A stretch of DNA of 64,000 bases, taken from Oligella sp050920755. GTDB lineage: Bacteria > Pseudomonadota > Gammaproteobacteria > Burkholderiales > Burkholderiaceae_B. The DNA is taken from assembly GCF_050920755.1 (NCBI RefSeq), contig NZ_CP158480.1, positions 1,302,001 through 1,366,000 on the forward strand, given 5' to 3'. Of the stretch, positions 16,132 to 24,399 are shown piece after piece (the first letter of the stretch is position 1; each line of letters begins with the position of its first letter). The notes beneath the pieces are model-generated. The model searched no databases, had not been told where the DNA came from, and worked only from the letters and a program-made list of their open reading frames with translations. The position numbers and the translations under genes were made by a program.

Positions 16132-17874
16132 ATGTTGATTTTTATCAAAAAATTGAGACTAAATGTAAAACGATGTATACAGACGATTCTGGCTCTAGGA
16201 TCGTTGACATGCTTCTTTACGCCAATCTATGCGAAAACATGGTTAGTTGGTATCCAAGCACCTAATGGAGCAAGTAGTACGCAACAAGAATGGCAACCAT
16301 GGATTGACTGGTTATCATCACTGTTTGCGGATGATGATTTCAGTCTGGTCGCTCTGAATACTAATGATTTTGAACAATCTTTACAGAGTAATCGGTTAGA
16401 TTTTGTCATTGCTCAACCTATGCAATTGCTACTCTTACCAGAGCCTATTGCTTTTCAACGATTAGCTAGTCTTGAGAATCACCCCACGATGAAGTCATTC
16501 AATGACTATCAAATTGGCAGTGCGATTTGGGTAAATAAAGAGAGTACAATTAATGAGTTAAAAGAGCTTGAGCATAAGAAAATCGCCGCTGTTTCTCCAT
16601 TGGCATTTGGTGGTTTTTTAGCGGGTTTAGCTGCCTTACAATATCAAGGAGTGAGTGAAAATAATTTAACTGTAAGCTTTACGGAGTATCCTGTGAGTAA
16701 AGGTTTATCTTTATTAGCAAAACATGAAGTAGATGCAACTATTATGCCGTTTTGCCTAATGGAAGAATTAGAAGAAAAAGTAAGAGAGGGGATTAGTCAA
16801 GACTTTAAACTGTTGCAACCTAGTGTTCCTAATGCAAAATGTAAAGGCAACATTGTCTTTAGAGCAAATTGGCTACTGGTCGCCATGCCACAAACCCCCT
16901 CTTCCCTTAATAAAAAAATTATACGTGCTTTGCTTTCTGACGAGGTTCCTGATGATTTACCCCATTGGCAAGTTCCACAAGCAACTGAAGAAGCAGAAAA
17001 GGTTTTGTTTGAATTAGGACATCACCCGTATCAACAAAATATGTGGGATAGTCTAAAAATTTTAGTTGGTAAATATTGGTTATGGTTCATGTTGCTGGGA
17101 TTAATTAGTGCCTTGATGGTGGTGAATCATATTGTGGCGATTTATCTAGCCAGAAGGCGCTTATACGATTATCAAAAGGCAAATCACGCTTTACTTAAAA
17201 CGGAACAGATGATGTATAAGGCTGACAGACTTTACACACTAGGTGAGATGACATCTGGTATTGCTCATGAACTCAATCAACCGCTGGCTAGTATAGCGTA
17301 TTATGTGAATGGGCTTAAATTACAATTAAAAGCACAAAAATTAACAGAAGCTAAATTAGAGTCTGCTTTAGATAATATAGCTAAAGAAATAGAGACGTCT
17401 AAGCAAATAATTTTCAATATTCGACGTTGGAGTAAGCTTAAATCTAGTGATGGAATGAAAAAATTACATATTATAAAAATATTTAAAGAGGTGAATTTTT
17501 TTATTCAACAGCATAATCATCATCTATCTATTACAATTGAGTGTAGTCCAAAAGATTATGTAATGGCCGAAGAAGTAAAACTAAAACAAATTTTAGTTAA
17601 CTGTGTACTAAATAGTGTTCAAGCTAATGCTCAAACAATTATTTTACGAGCAAACACATCTTCTATCGAAATCATAGATGATGGGACTGGTTTTACGGCA
17701 GAGCAATTGAATTTTCCTTTCATCCCATTTAGAACCTCTAAGCCAGATGGTTTAGGAATCGGTTTAGTTGTTTGCGAACGAATGGCTAAGAGTATGGATA
17801 TGAATATGAAACTAGAAAATTTGCCTAATCATCATGGGGCAAAAATTACACTGAATTGGGCAACAATTGAGTAA
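16132..17874 (+). CDS. ttrS: TtrS-like sensor histidine kinase
   Basis: A membrane sensor kinase with a periplasmic binding-protein-like (PhnD-type) input domain, the architecture of the tetrathionate sensor TtrS. A signal peptide (to about 34) is followed by a sensor region starting K-T-W-L-V-G-I-Q-A-P, one membrane helix (about 313-339), then the H-box G-I-A-H-E-L-N-Q-P-L-A-S-I with H379, an N-box N-C-V-L-N-S-V-Q-A-N, and glycine boxes D-D-G-T-G-F and G-L-G-I-G-L. No good ribosome site is seen at 16132, but no better start exists. It is divergent from the cytochrome pair and followed by its response regulator. The ligand is inferred, not shown. Confidence 0.78.
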   Translation: MLIFIKKLRLNVKRCIQTILALGSLTCFFTPIYAKTWLVGIQAPNGASSTQQEWQPWIDWLSSLFADDDFSLVALNTNDFEQSLQSNRLDFVIAQPMQLLLLPEPIAFQRLASLENHPTMKSFNDYQIGSAIWVNKESTINELKELEHKKIAAVSPLAFGGFLAGLAALQYQGVSENNLTVSFTEYPVSKGLSLLAKHEVDATIMPFCLMEELEEKVREGISQDFKLLQPSVPNAKCKGNIVFRANWLLVAMPQTPSSLNKKIIRALLSDEVPDDLPHWQVPQATEEAEKVLFELGHHPYQQNMWDSLKILVGKYWLWFMLLGLISALMVVNHIVAIYLARRRLYDYQKANHALLKTEQMMYKADRLYTLGEMTSGIAHELNQPLASIAYYVNGLKLQLKAQKLTEAKLESALDNIAKEIETSKQIIFNIRRWSKLKSSDGMKKLHIIKIFKEVNFFIQQHNHHLSITIECSPKDYVMAEEVKLKQILVNCVLNSVQANAQTIILRANTSSIEIIDDGTGFTAEQLNFPFIPFRTSKPDGLGIGLVVCERMAKSMDMNMKLENLPNHHGAKITLNWATIE

Positions 17875-17922
17875 GAAATGGAAAATATAACTTATAGAAC
17901 CTATTTATCCGATGAGAAATAA

Positions 17923-18531
17923 TTGAATTATCCTATTCATATTATTGATGATGAGGAGTCCGTGAGAAATGCCTGTGCTTTTTTTGTTGAGTCTCTAGGA
18001 TATTCATATCGACTATGGACAGATGCGAGGGATTTTTTAGCACATGTTGATTTAAAGACTCCTGCTATAGCGTTAATTGATTTGCGTATGCCGTATATTT
18101 CAGGAGAAGAGTTATGTCATCAATTAAACGTAAAAAATAGTGTGATTGCTCAAATTGTTATCACCGCTCATGGCGATGTTGATACGGCTGTTCATTTGCT
18201 AAAAAATGGCGTAATTGATTTTTTGCAAAAACCAATTGCAGCTGATAAGTTGCTTTTGGCTATTGAGGCAGCAATTAACTTTACTCATCTTAAATATCAT
18301 CAGCAAGAGTTAATGCGAATTTATAAACAATTAAGTCCCAAAAAGCAACAGCTATTTCATCTAATGGCTGAAGGAGTGACAAATAAAGAAATTGCAGATG
18401 AGTTATGTATTTCTACTCGTACAGTAGAAGTACATCGTTCAGAAATAATGTCTAAATTTTCCTGTGCCCATATTACGCAATTTATGAGCGTATACCATGA
18501 AATAAAAGACATAACTGAAAGTAGAGACTGA
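17923..18531 (+). CDS. ttrR: TtrR-like response regulator (FixJ/LuxR family)
   Basis: A two-domain regulator: a receiver with the acidic pair D10/E11 and the phospho-acceptor D53 in L-I-D-L-R-M-P, then K in D-F-L-Q-K-P, and a C-terminal LuxR-type helix-turn-helix (L-S-P-K-K-Q-Q-L-F...N-K-E-I-A-D-E-L-C-I-S-T-R-T-V-E-V-H-R). Its 202 residues match TtrR/FixJ proteins. The start is a TTG at 17923, supported by the conserved N-terminus; an ATG is lacking. It lies 48 bases after the kinase gene. It probably activates the divergent cytochrome operon. Confidence 0.8.
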   Translation: MNYPIHIIDDEESVRNACAFFVESLGYSYRLWTDARDFLAHVDLKTPAIALIDLRMPYISGEELCHQLNVKNSVIAQIVITAHGDVDTAVHLLKNGVIDFLQKPIAADKLLLAIEAAINFTHLKYHQQELMRIYKQLSPKKQQLFHLMAEGVTNKEIADELCISTRTVEVHRSEIMSKFSCAHITQFMSVYHEIKDITESRD

Positions 18532-18549
18532 CGGTTTTGTGTTGTTAGC

Positions 18550-19171
18550 GGAGCCTATAAATAATTTTGTGTAACTACCTTAAAACCTTTATCCTTAAAG
18601 GGAGTATTTTAAATGGTAAGTTACATGACTAAAAACCGACGACTTAATTAAATCCTTAATTAAACAATTAAATGTAAACCCGACGGATGGTGCCGACATC
18701 GAGGCGCTTGCCGATACGCTTCGTAAGCACCTCTATGAGACTGCTTTGGTTGCAGAGCTTGATGCGCATCTTGGCTATGAGAAGCACGCCAAAGGCGCTG
18801 CAAAGGCAGGCAACAGCCGCAATGGCCATAGCAAGAAGACGTTAAAGGGCAATAAGGCGCAGTTTGAGATCGCGTTGCCGAGAGACCGTAACGCCACGTT
18901 TGAGCCGCAAGTCGTTAAGAAACACCAAACCCGCACCGGCGTATTGGACGATCAGATTATCGCCTTGTATGGCAAGGGGATGACCACTCGGGAGATTGCC
19001 GATACCTTGCAGGCATTCTATGATGTGGATGTCTCTCCCACGCTGATCAGTCATGTCACAGAGAAGGTGATGGAGGAACTCAAGGAATGGCAGAACCGCC
19101 CCTTGGACAATCTCTATCCTATCGTCTACTTGGACTGCATTGTGCTGAAGGTAAGAGAGAATCAGCGTATC
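18550..19171 (+). mobile_element. IS256-family element, 5' part only
   Basis: The left end begins near GAGCCTATAAATAATTTTGT (18551), which resembles IS256-family termini. It holds the first part of a mutator-type transposase. The element is cut at 19171, exactly where an IS66 terminus (GTAAGCG) begins, so the right half and right end are missing. It directly follows the response regulator gene by 19 bases and forms the right wall of the cytochrome island. Confidence 0.75.
18625..19171 (+). pseudogene. IS256-family transposase, frameshifted and truncated
   Basis: From the ATG at 18625 the frame reads M-T-K and then fails in a run of five A's (18630-18635 region). With four A's it would continue T-D-D-L-I-K-S-L-I-K-Q-L-N-V and join the longer downstream frame that reads V-A-E-L-D-A-H-L-G-Y, N-S-R-N-G-H-S-K-K-T-L and the first catalytic region Y-L-D-C-I-V. 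The gene is then cut by the IS66 end after E-N-Q-R-I. Both a frameshift and loss of the C-terminal two-thirds make it non-functional. Confidence 0.82.
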
Positions 19172-19236
19172 GTAAGCGTCCGATGAACACATGTATTTAT
19201 TCTTCCTGACATACGGCACACCGGTGCTTTCAATGT
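19172..19236 (+). mobile_element. IS66 terminal fragment (65 bp)
   Basis: It begins with the 19-base IS66 terminus GTAAGCGTCCGATGAACAC and continues with sequence nearly identical to the reverse complement of 13304-13368, for about 60 bp with a few mismatches. It is the same IS66 end as the one bordering tnpB, but facing the other way. The fragment stops where the IS5 end GAGACC begins at 19237. Confidence 0.78.
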
Positions 19237-19384
19237 GAGACCTTTGCAATAACCCCTCAAACTTCCTAAAATATGGCTTATTTCCTTGCTTTCTTACTTC
19301 AGTCCCATGAGTAGTTTCTTTCAACAAACCGCCAAAGCCCGTATTGCCAAACACCTCGACCGTTTTCCGTTACTTAAGTTAGAT
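19237..19384 (+). mobile_element. IS5 left-end fragment (148 bp)
   Basis: An almost exact copy of the left end of the complete IS5 element at 7628, from GAGACCTTTGCAATAA to TTAAGTTAGAT, with one visible difference (GTTACTT for GTTGCTT). It includes the transposase start codon (19307) and about 26 codons. It is cut at 19384, in the 3' end of a small membrane protein gene on the other strand. Confidence 0.88.
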
Positions 19385-19609
19385 GGTAATCCTCCCACAA
19401 AACCATAACATAAAGAAAAAAGACCCCCCCCAATAGGCGACTAGCATAAAACTTGTCACAAAAACAGTTAGCAAACTAACATCATACTGTCCGGAAAAGT
19501 AGTAATAAAATGCTAAGAAAATAGAATATACAGCAGGAATCCCACACGCTAATGCCGCAGCGAAAGTTAACGTGTAGAAAATTTTATCGAGTAAAGCCTC
19601 TAGTTTCAT
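19379..19609 (-). CDS. Small membrane protein, 3' end altered by IS5
   Basis: A 76-residue hydrophobic protein with two predicted membrane segments (about 12-35 and 45-70) and the motif A-Y-W-G-G-S-F-F-F-M-L-W-F. I do not recognise it. The start has an AAGGTACGTT ribosome site. Its last codon and its TAA stop (reverse of TTAGAT) come from the IS5 fragment, so the natural C-terminus has probably been lost. It is divergent from a small frame at 19644. Confidence 0.55.
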   Translation of the reverse strand: MKLEALLDKIFYTLTFAAALACGIPAVYSIFLAFYYYFSGQYDVSLLTVFVTSFMLVAYWGGSFFFMLWFCGRITI

Positions 19610-19643
19610 AACGTACCTTTTTAATTCTTAGGGAGTTTACATT

Positions 19644-19769
19644 ATGTCTTCTACACTTGCAATTTCGTTAGTCATCGGCGCGGCGCAATTGCTCACTCAA
19701 GGACTTAAAAGTAATATTAATCCACTTAAGTCAATAGTTGCGACAGTAATGCAAAACGATGCACAATAG
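19644..19769 (+). CDS. Putative 41-residue protein
   Basis: An ATG with a TAGGGAG ribosome site 7-8 bases upstream opens a short frame beginning M-S-S-T-L-A-I-S-L-V-I-G and ending N-D-A-Q. It is mildly amphipathic and has no recognisable domain. It is divergent from the truncated small membrane protein and shares a 34-base gap with it. The good ribosome site is the main support; it may still be chance. Confidence 0.4.
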   Translation: MSSTLAISLVIGAAQLLTQGLKSNINPLKSIVATVMQNDAQ

Positions 19770-19867
19770 TTGCCGGTTTTAGGTGCTTTTGCCATTTACC
19801 ACGGATTCGGATAAGATCTGAAATCGCGCTTTTCGAAGTCCAAATATCCATGCCGCTTCAGGGAGGA

Positions 19868-22177
19868 TCAGTTTTTAATACGAGTGATTCGGTGTACCCC
19901 CCGAATGGTTCGTAGCTTACGAATCACTTTTGCCAAGTGATCGCGATCCTCGACCTGGATGGTTGCCTGAGCCTTGGAGATATTCATGCCGCCATCTTTG
20001 GTTGTGATATTGATAATATTTGAATCGGCCTCGGCAATTTTAATCATGATGGCGCCTAAAGCACCTTTTTCATTGTCCAAAGTAATTTCCAAACGCGTTG
20101 ATAGATGCTTGGACGGATTCTCATCCCAAGCGACCTTGACCCAACGCTCAGGCTCTTTTTCTTTAGATCGTAAGGCAGTCGGGCAGTCACTGGTATGAAC
20201 CACGATACCGTAACCGGGACGTAATACCGCTATAATCTGATCGCCCGGAATCGGCATACAGCACGGTGCTAATTGAACCGCTTGGCCCTCTTTACCCTGA
20301 ATTAAAATGGTCGAGCGGTAAGCGGTAGACATTTCATCCAACACCGCCGCCGTGGTTGCTAATAACGGATTATCAATTAAGAAGCGGCGCGCCACCACCT
20401 GTGCTAAGCGAGTACCTAAACCGATATCAAGGAAAACCTCATCAATGCTCTTGGCACCGGCATTAATCGCTAAACGATACCAAATCGGATCCTCATCCTC
20501 AGGAATACGAATACCTAATGCGGCCATAGCTTGGTGTAGGAGCTTTTCACCGAACTTCATGGAATCATTAGAGTTTGACTTACGTAAAAAGTTACGGATT
20601 TCAGAACGCGCTCGTCCGGTACGTACAAACTCCATCCATGAAGTTTTGGGAGTGGCATCCTCATCGGTGATGACCTTGACCGTTTGACCACTATGCAATG
20701 GCGTATTAATCGCAACAGCCTCACCATCGACCTCGGCCGATACGATATGATTACCTACATCAGTGTGGATTGCATAGGCAAAGTCTACCGGCGTGGCGCC
20801 ACGCGGTAGTGAAATGATCTTGCCGCGCGGCGTTAAGACAAAAACGGCATCCGGGAAGAGGTCTACCTTGACATAGTCCAAGAACTCAGCCGAATCATGG
20901 GTTTGCTGCTGAATATCCAGTAGCGACTGTAACCATTGATGGGTTTGCTGCTGAATATCGTTAAGATTAGCGCCCTTGGACTTATAAATCCAATGCGAAA
21001 CTAAGCCTTTTTCCGCCATATTGTGCATATCGCGAGTACGGATTTGAAACTCGACGGCATTACCGTGCGGGCCCACCAGGGTCGTGTGTAAAGACTGATA
21101 GCCGTTAATTTTAGGAATGGCAATATAGTCTTTAAACTTACCCGGCACAGGGCGGTAGAGTTGGTGTAATACGCCGAGCGTCAAGTAGCACTCGGGCAGG
21201 GTATTAACAATTACTCTAAAGCCATGTAGATCCAATACATCGACAAAGCTTTTCTTTTGCTCCACCATTTTGTGATGCACGCTGTAAAGCGACTTTTCGC
21301 GGCCATTAACTTCAGCCTCAATGCCTTGTGCAGTCAAGGTGGATACCACCGTATCGAGAATTTTAGTCAGCACCTCGCGGCGATTACCCTTGGCCGCCAT
21401 CATGGCTTTTTGAAGGACTGTATAGCGGAAAGGATGAGCGGCAGAGAGACAGAGATCGTGGAATTCACGCACTAAACTATGAAGACCGAGACGATCGGCA
21501 ATCGGGGCGTAAATCTCCAAAGTTTCACGTGCTACACGGCGACCCTTTTCGGGCGTGACGCCCCCTAAGGTGCGCATATTATGCAGTCTATCGGCAAGCT
21601 TAACCAGAATCACGCGTACATCCTTGGCCATGGCGAGAAGCATTTTTCTAAAGCTCTCGGCCTGTTGTTCTGCCTTGGAGGTAAAGCGGATCTTATCTAA
21701 TTTGGTGAGACCGTCAACGAGTTCGGCCACATCGCTATTAAAAGCCTCGGCAATTTCCTGCTTGGTAACGTCCTGATCCTCAATGGTGTCATGCAACAAG
21801 GCAGCAACCAAGGCATTTACATCAAGCTTCCACTCGGCACAAATCTCACAAACAGCCACCGGATGGGTAATATAGGGTAGGCCACTATCACGCATTTGCC
21901 CTAAGTGCGCCTTATCCGCAAAATGATAGGCACGGATCACCGTATCAATGTCTTCATCGGACAGATAAAGACTGATTTTTTGTAATAGATCATCAAGAAT
22001 ACCGGCTTTGGCCGGATCCTTGTCCTCGGTTGATTGAGAATTAGCGACGCTATTTAATAGGAGATAATTTTGTACCGCGACTTGAAGATTTTTAGCTTTA
22101 GGCGCAGCCTTGTCCCCACGTGATGAGGAACCACGTCTAAAACGACTTAAGAAATCAGTTGCGCCTTTTTTACTCAT
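19868..22177 (-). CDS. spoT: Bifunctional (p)ppGpp synthetase/hydrolase SpoT
   Basis: Sets the level of the stringent-response alarmone. Domains in order: an HD hydrolase (H-A-D-K-A-H...Y-I-T-H-P-V-A-V and L-L-H-D-T-I-E-D), the synthetase (G-R-E-K-S-L-Y-S-V-H-H-K-M, I-P-K-I-N-G-Y-Q-S-L-H-T), TGS (V-F-V-L-T-P-R-G-K-I-I-S-L-P-R-G-A-T-P-V-D-F-A-Y), a zinc-finger region with C-C-M-P-I-P-G-D-Q-I, and a C-terminal ACT domain. The intact HD motif shows that the hydrolase is kept, hence SpoT/Rsh rather than RelA. At 769 residues it is a little longer than E. coli SpoT because of an N-terminal basic stretch. It follows rpoZ, a common pairing. Confidence 0.94.
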   Translation of the reverse strand: MSKKGATDFLSRFRRGSSSRGDKAAPKAKNLQVAVQNYLLLNSVANSQSTEDKDPAKAGILDDLLQKISLYLSDEDIDTVIRAYHFADKAHLGQMRDSGLPYITHPVAVCEICAEWKLDVNALVAALLHDTIEDQDVTKQEIAEAFNSDVAELVDGLTKLDKIRFTSKAEQQAESFRKMLLAMAKDVRVILVKLADRLHNMRTLGGVTPEKGRRVARETLEIYAPIADRLGLHSLVREFHDLCLSAAHPFRYTVLQKAMMAAKGNRREVLTKILDTVVSTLTAQGIEAEVNGREKSLYSVHHKMVEQKKSFVDVLDLHGFRVIVNTLPECYLTLGVLHQLYRPVPGKFKDYIAIPKINGYQSLHTTLVGPHGNAVEFQIRTRDMHNMAEKGLVSHWIYKSKGANLNDIQQQTHQWLQSLLDIQQQTHDSAEFLDYVKVDLFPDAVFVLTPRGKIISLPRGATPVDFAYAIHTDVGNHIVSAEVDGEAVAINTPLHSGQTVKVITDEDATPKTSWMEFVRTGRARSEIRNFLRKSNSNDSMKFGEKLLHQAMAALGIRIPEDEDPIWYRLAINAGAKSIDEVFLDIGLGTRLAQVVARRFLIDNPLLATTAAVLDEMSTAYRSTILIQGKEGQAVQLAPCCMPIPGDQIIAVLRPGYGIVVHTSDCPTALRSKEKEPERWVKVAWDENPSKHLSTRLEITLDNEKGALGAIMIKIAEADSNIINITTKDGGMNISKAQATIQVEDRDHLAKVIRKLRTIRGVHRITRIKN

Positions 22178-22238
22178 AAGCTTAATTTATCAAATCAAAT
22201 GGTCACTGTACAAAACAATCAGCTTTAAGTATAAAGCA

Positions 22239-22445
22239 TTAAAGTGGTACTTTGCGAAGCATTTCTAACCCGGTTTTGCCGGCAGCGATTTCGCGCAAAG
22301 CAACCACGGTCGGTTTGTCACGATCGACTTCAACACGCGGTTCATGACCCTGAGCAATTTCACGGGCACGGTAGGTTGCTACGAGGGTTAAATCAAAGCG
22401 ATTATTGATTTGTTCTAAACTATCTTCAACAGTAATACGAGCCAT
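22239..22445 (-). CDS. rpoZ: RNA polymerase omega subunit
   Basis: The small subunit that helps assemble RNA polymerase and forms part of a ppGpp-binding site. The 68 residues begin M-A-R-I-T-V-E-D-S-L-E-Q-I-N-N-R-F-D-L-T, which is diagnostic, and include R-A-R-E-I-A-Q-G. It is somewhat shorter than the E. coli protein (91), as is common in betaproteobacteria. It lies between gmk and spoT, all on the minus strand, the classical gmk-rpoZ-spoT order. Confidence 0.95.
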   Translation of the reverse strand: MARITVEDSLEQINNRFDLTLVATYRAREIAQGHEPRVEVDRDKPTVVALREIAAGKTGLEMLRKVPL

Positions 22446-22537
22446 AAATTGATTATTCTCATAAAAAGGGGTTAAAAGCCCAAGCCATTCATTAAAGATG
22501 GCTTAAACACCGGCTAAAACAAGGCTTGGAGGGCTAT

Positions 22538-23167
22538 TTATTTATCTAAAATTCCATACGTATGGAAGAGATCTTTATGCTTTTTGGCTTGACAAGCAAA
22601 ACGCAAACGTGCGACCGCAACAATTTGTTGCAATTGCTGTAAGGCCACACTAAAGTCATCATTAATAATAACATATTCGCATTTATCAGCTTGTTCAATT
22701 TCCTTACTCGCAGCAAGGACGCGTCGCGCGATCACTTCCTGACTGTCTTGGCCACGCTTATTTAAACGCTCATTTAAAATTTCAATGGAAGGGGGCAGGA
22801 TAAAAATATCAATCACCTGCGGGAACTGCTCGCGCACTTGAGCGGCACCTTGCCAGTCAATTTCCAATAAAATATCCTGACCCTTGTCGATGCGCTCCTG
22901 CACATAGGCTTTAGGCGTACCGTAGTAGTTATCGTGCACTTTGGCCCATTCGAGCAGTTCGTTATTATCTCTGAGCGTCTCAAACTCCGCCACAGAGAGG
23001 AATTTATAGTGCACATTATCCTGCTCGCCGGGACGCGGCGCACGGGTGGTACAGGAAATAGACAGACCGATATTGCTATCTTCGCTCAGCAGAGCGCTGA
23101 TTAAACTTGATTTACCGGCACCGCTGGGTGCCACAACCATAAATACATTGCCCGGGTAATTTTTCAT
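22538..23167 (-). CDS. gmk: Guanylate kinase
   Basis: Phosphorylates GMP to GDP with ATP. The 209 residues show a P-loop A-P-S-G-A-G-K-S-S-L-I, the GMP-binding T-T-R-A-P-R-P-G-E and Y-Y-G-T, and D-I-L-L-E-I-D-W-Q-G-A. Length is standard. It is the first gene of gmk-rpoZ-spoT and is divergent from ung with 80 bases between the starts, where the promoters of both must lie. Confidence 0.95.
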   Translation of the reverse strand: MKNYPGNVFMVVAPSGAGKSSLISALLSEDSNIGLSISCTTRAPRPGEQDNVHYKFLSVAEFETLRDNNELLEWAKVHDNYYGTPKAYVQERIDKGQDILLEIDWQGAAQVREQFPQVIDIFILPPSIEILNERLNKRGQDSQEVIARRVLAASKEIEQADKCEYVIINDDFSVALQQLQQIVAVARLRFACQAKKHKDLFHTYGILDK

Positions 23168-23247
23168 GGAAACTACTTTTCTTAATCAATGATTCAATTA
23201 ATATATTACAAATTGTACATAATTTAGATCGCTCATCGGAGTTTTAG

Positions 23248-23907
23248 ATGCAAAGTTGGGAAGAGTTAATTAAGCATGAACAGTCTAAAAGCTATTTTAA
23301 GGACTTATGGCTGCACATTGAAAAGGAAATTGCTGCGGGGCAAACCATTTATCCACCGGCCTCAGAGGTATTTAATGCCTTTAAATTAACCCCTTTGGAT
23401 AGGGTAAAAGTGGTGATATTAGGTCAGGATCCTTATCATGGTCCTAATCAAGCACACGGTTTAGCTTTTTCAGTCAATCCGGGCATTGCCATTCCGCCTT
23501 CACTCAAAAATATTTATAAAGCATTGGCAAATGACATTGCCGGTTTTGTCGCGCCTGCACATGGTGATTTACGAGCTTGGGCCAAGCAAGGGGTATTTTT
23601 ATTGAATGCCGTCTTAACCGTTCGTCATGCTCAAGCGCATTCGCATGCGGAGATGGGTTGGGAGCGCTTTACTGATGAGGTGATTGCCTTATTAAATGCT
23701 CGCAAAAATGGCTTGGTTTTTTTATTATGGGGATCTCATGCACAGAAAAAAGGTCGTTTTATTGATAAAAACAAGCATCTGGTCCTGACTGCGCCACACC
23801 CCTCACCATTATCCGCTTATCGGGGTTTTTTCGGTTGCAGTCATTTCTCTAAAGCCAATAACTACTTGATAAGACAGGGTTTAACACCTATTAATTGGCA
23901 GCTCTAA
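23248..23907 (+). CDS. ung: Uracil-DNA glycosylase
   Basis: Removes uracil from DNA as the first step of base excision repair. The 219 residues carry the water-activating loop G-Q-D-P-Y-H-G-P-N-Q-A-H-G-L-A-F-S-V, the S-L-K-N-I-Y loop, L-L-N-A-V-L-T-V-R and the C-terminal A-P-H-P-S-P-L-S-A-Y-R-G-F-F-G-C. All are family 1 hallmarks. The ATG has a GGAGTTTTAG ribosome site. It precedes the Tad pilus cluster but is separated from it by about 130 bases and is not functionally linked. Confidence 0.95.
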   Translation: MQSWEELIKHEQSKSYFKDLWLHIEKEIAAGQTIYPPASEVFNAFKLTPLDRVKVVILGQDPYHGPNQAHGLAFSVNPGIAIPPSLKNIYKALANDIAGFVAPAHGDLRAWAKQGVFLLNAVLTVRHAQAHSHAEMGWERFTDEVIALLNARKNGLVFLLWGSHAQKKGRFIDKNKHLVLTAPHPSPLSAYRGFFGCSHFSKANNYLIRQGLTPINWQL

Positions 23908-24037
23908 GCCGATCAAATTAAGCCTGTCAAGCAAAGTGCGCGTAAATATCCATCGTTAGTTTTGTTGATTGTTGTTTCCTCTGCTCTATAGCAAACTGAA
24001 ATGCCAAAACACATTTACACATTTCAGGAGCAGAAAA

Positions 24038-24376
24038 ATGACATTATCTATCCCTTATTCCACTAAAGGCAATGCCGTTGCACGGCAATCGCAGCCCAAG
24101 TCCGGTCGTGACCGTAAGCTGTTACGGCAAAGCGGTCAAGCCATGACCGAGTATATTATTATCGTCGCTTTGGTCGCCGTAGCAGCCATTGCTACTTATC
24201 AGCTCTTTGGTCAGGTGGTGCGTTCACAAACCGCCGCCATGGCAAAAGAGCTCGCCGGTGAGGACGGCACGGCACAATCACAAATCGCACAATCCGCAGC
24301 GCAAACAGCTGAGCAACAAACCGCTTCAAAATCGCTTAAAGCCTTTACCGGTAATGCAGATGCAGCCGGCGGCTAA
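24038..24376 (+). CDS. Flp-type pilin-like protein (Tad locus)
   Basis: The ATG at 24038 has a strong CAGGAGCAGAAAA ribosome site; an upstream in-frame extension to 23969 lacks one. The 112-residue product has a long basic leader (33 residues), then G33 followed by Q-A-M-T-E-Y, the class of processing site cut by Tad prepilin peptidases (Glu at +5, Tyr at +6), and a hydrophobic helix I-I-I-V-A-L-V-A-V-A-A-I-A. The C-terminal half is rich in Ala, Gln and Thr. It is first in the operon and may be the major pilin, though it is longer than a typical Flp. Assignment rests on the motif and on position. Confidence 0.7.
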   Translation: MTLSIPYSTKGNAVARQSQPKSGRDRKLLRQSGQAMTEYIIIVALVAVAAIATYQLFGQVVRSQTAAMAKELAGEDGTAQSQIAQSAAQTAEQQTASKSLKAFTGNADAAGG

Positions 24377-24399
24377 TCATTGTTAAGTAGGTATTGACA

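Noticed and set aside
22482..22504. AAGCCAT/ATGGCTT hairpin between gmk and rpoZ
   Set aside because: A seven-pair stem without a T-run inside an expected operon; may be chance.
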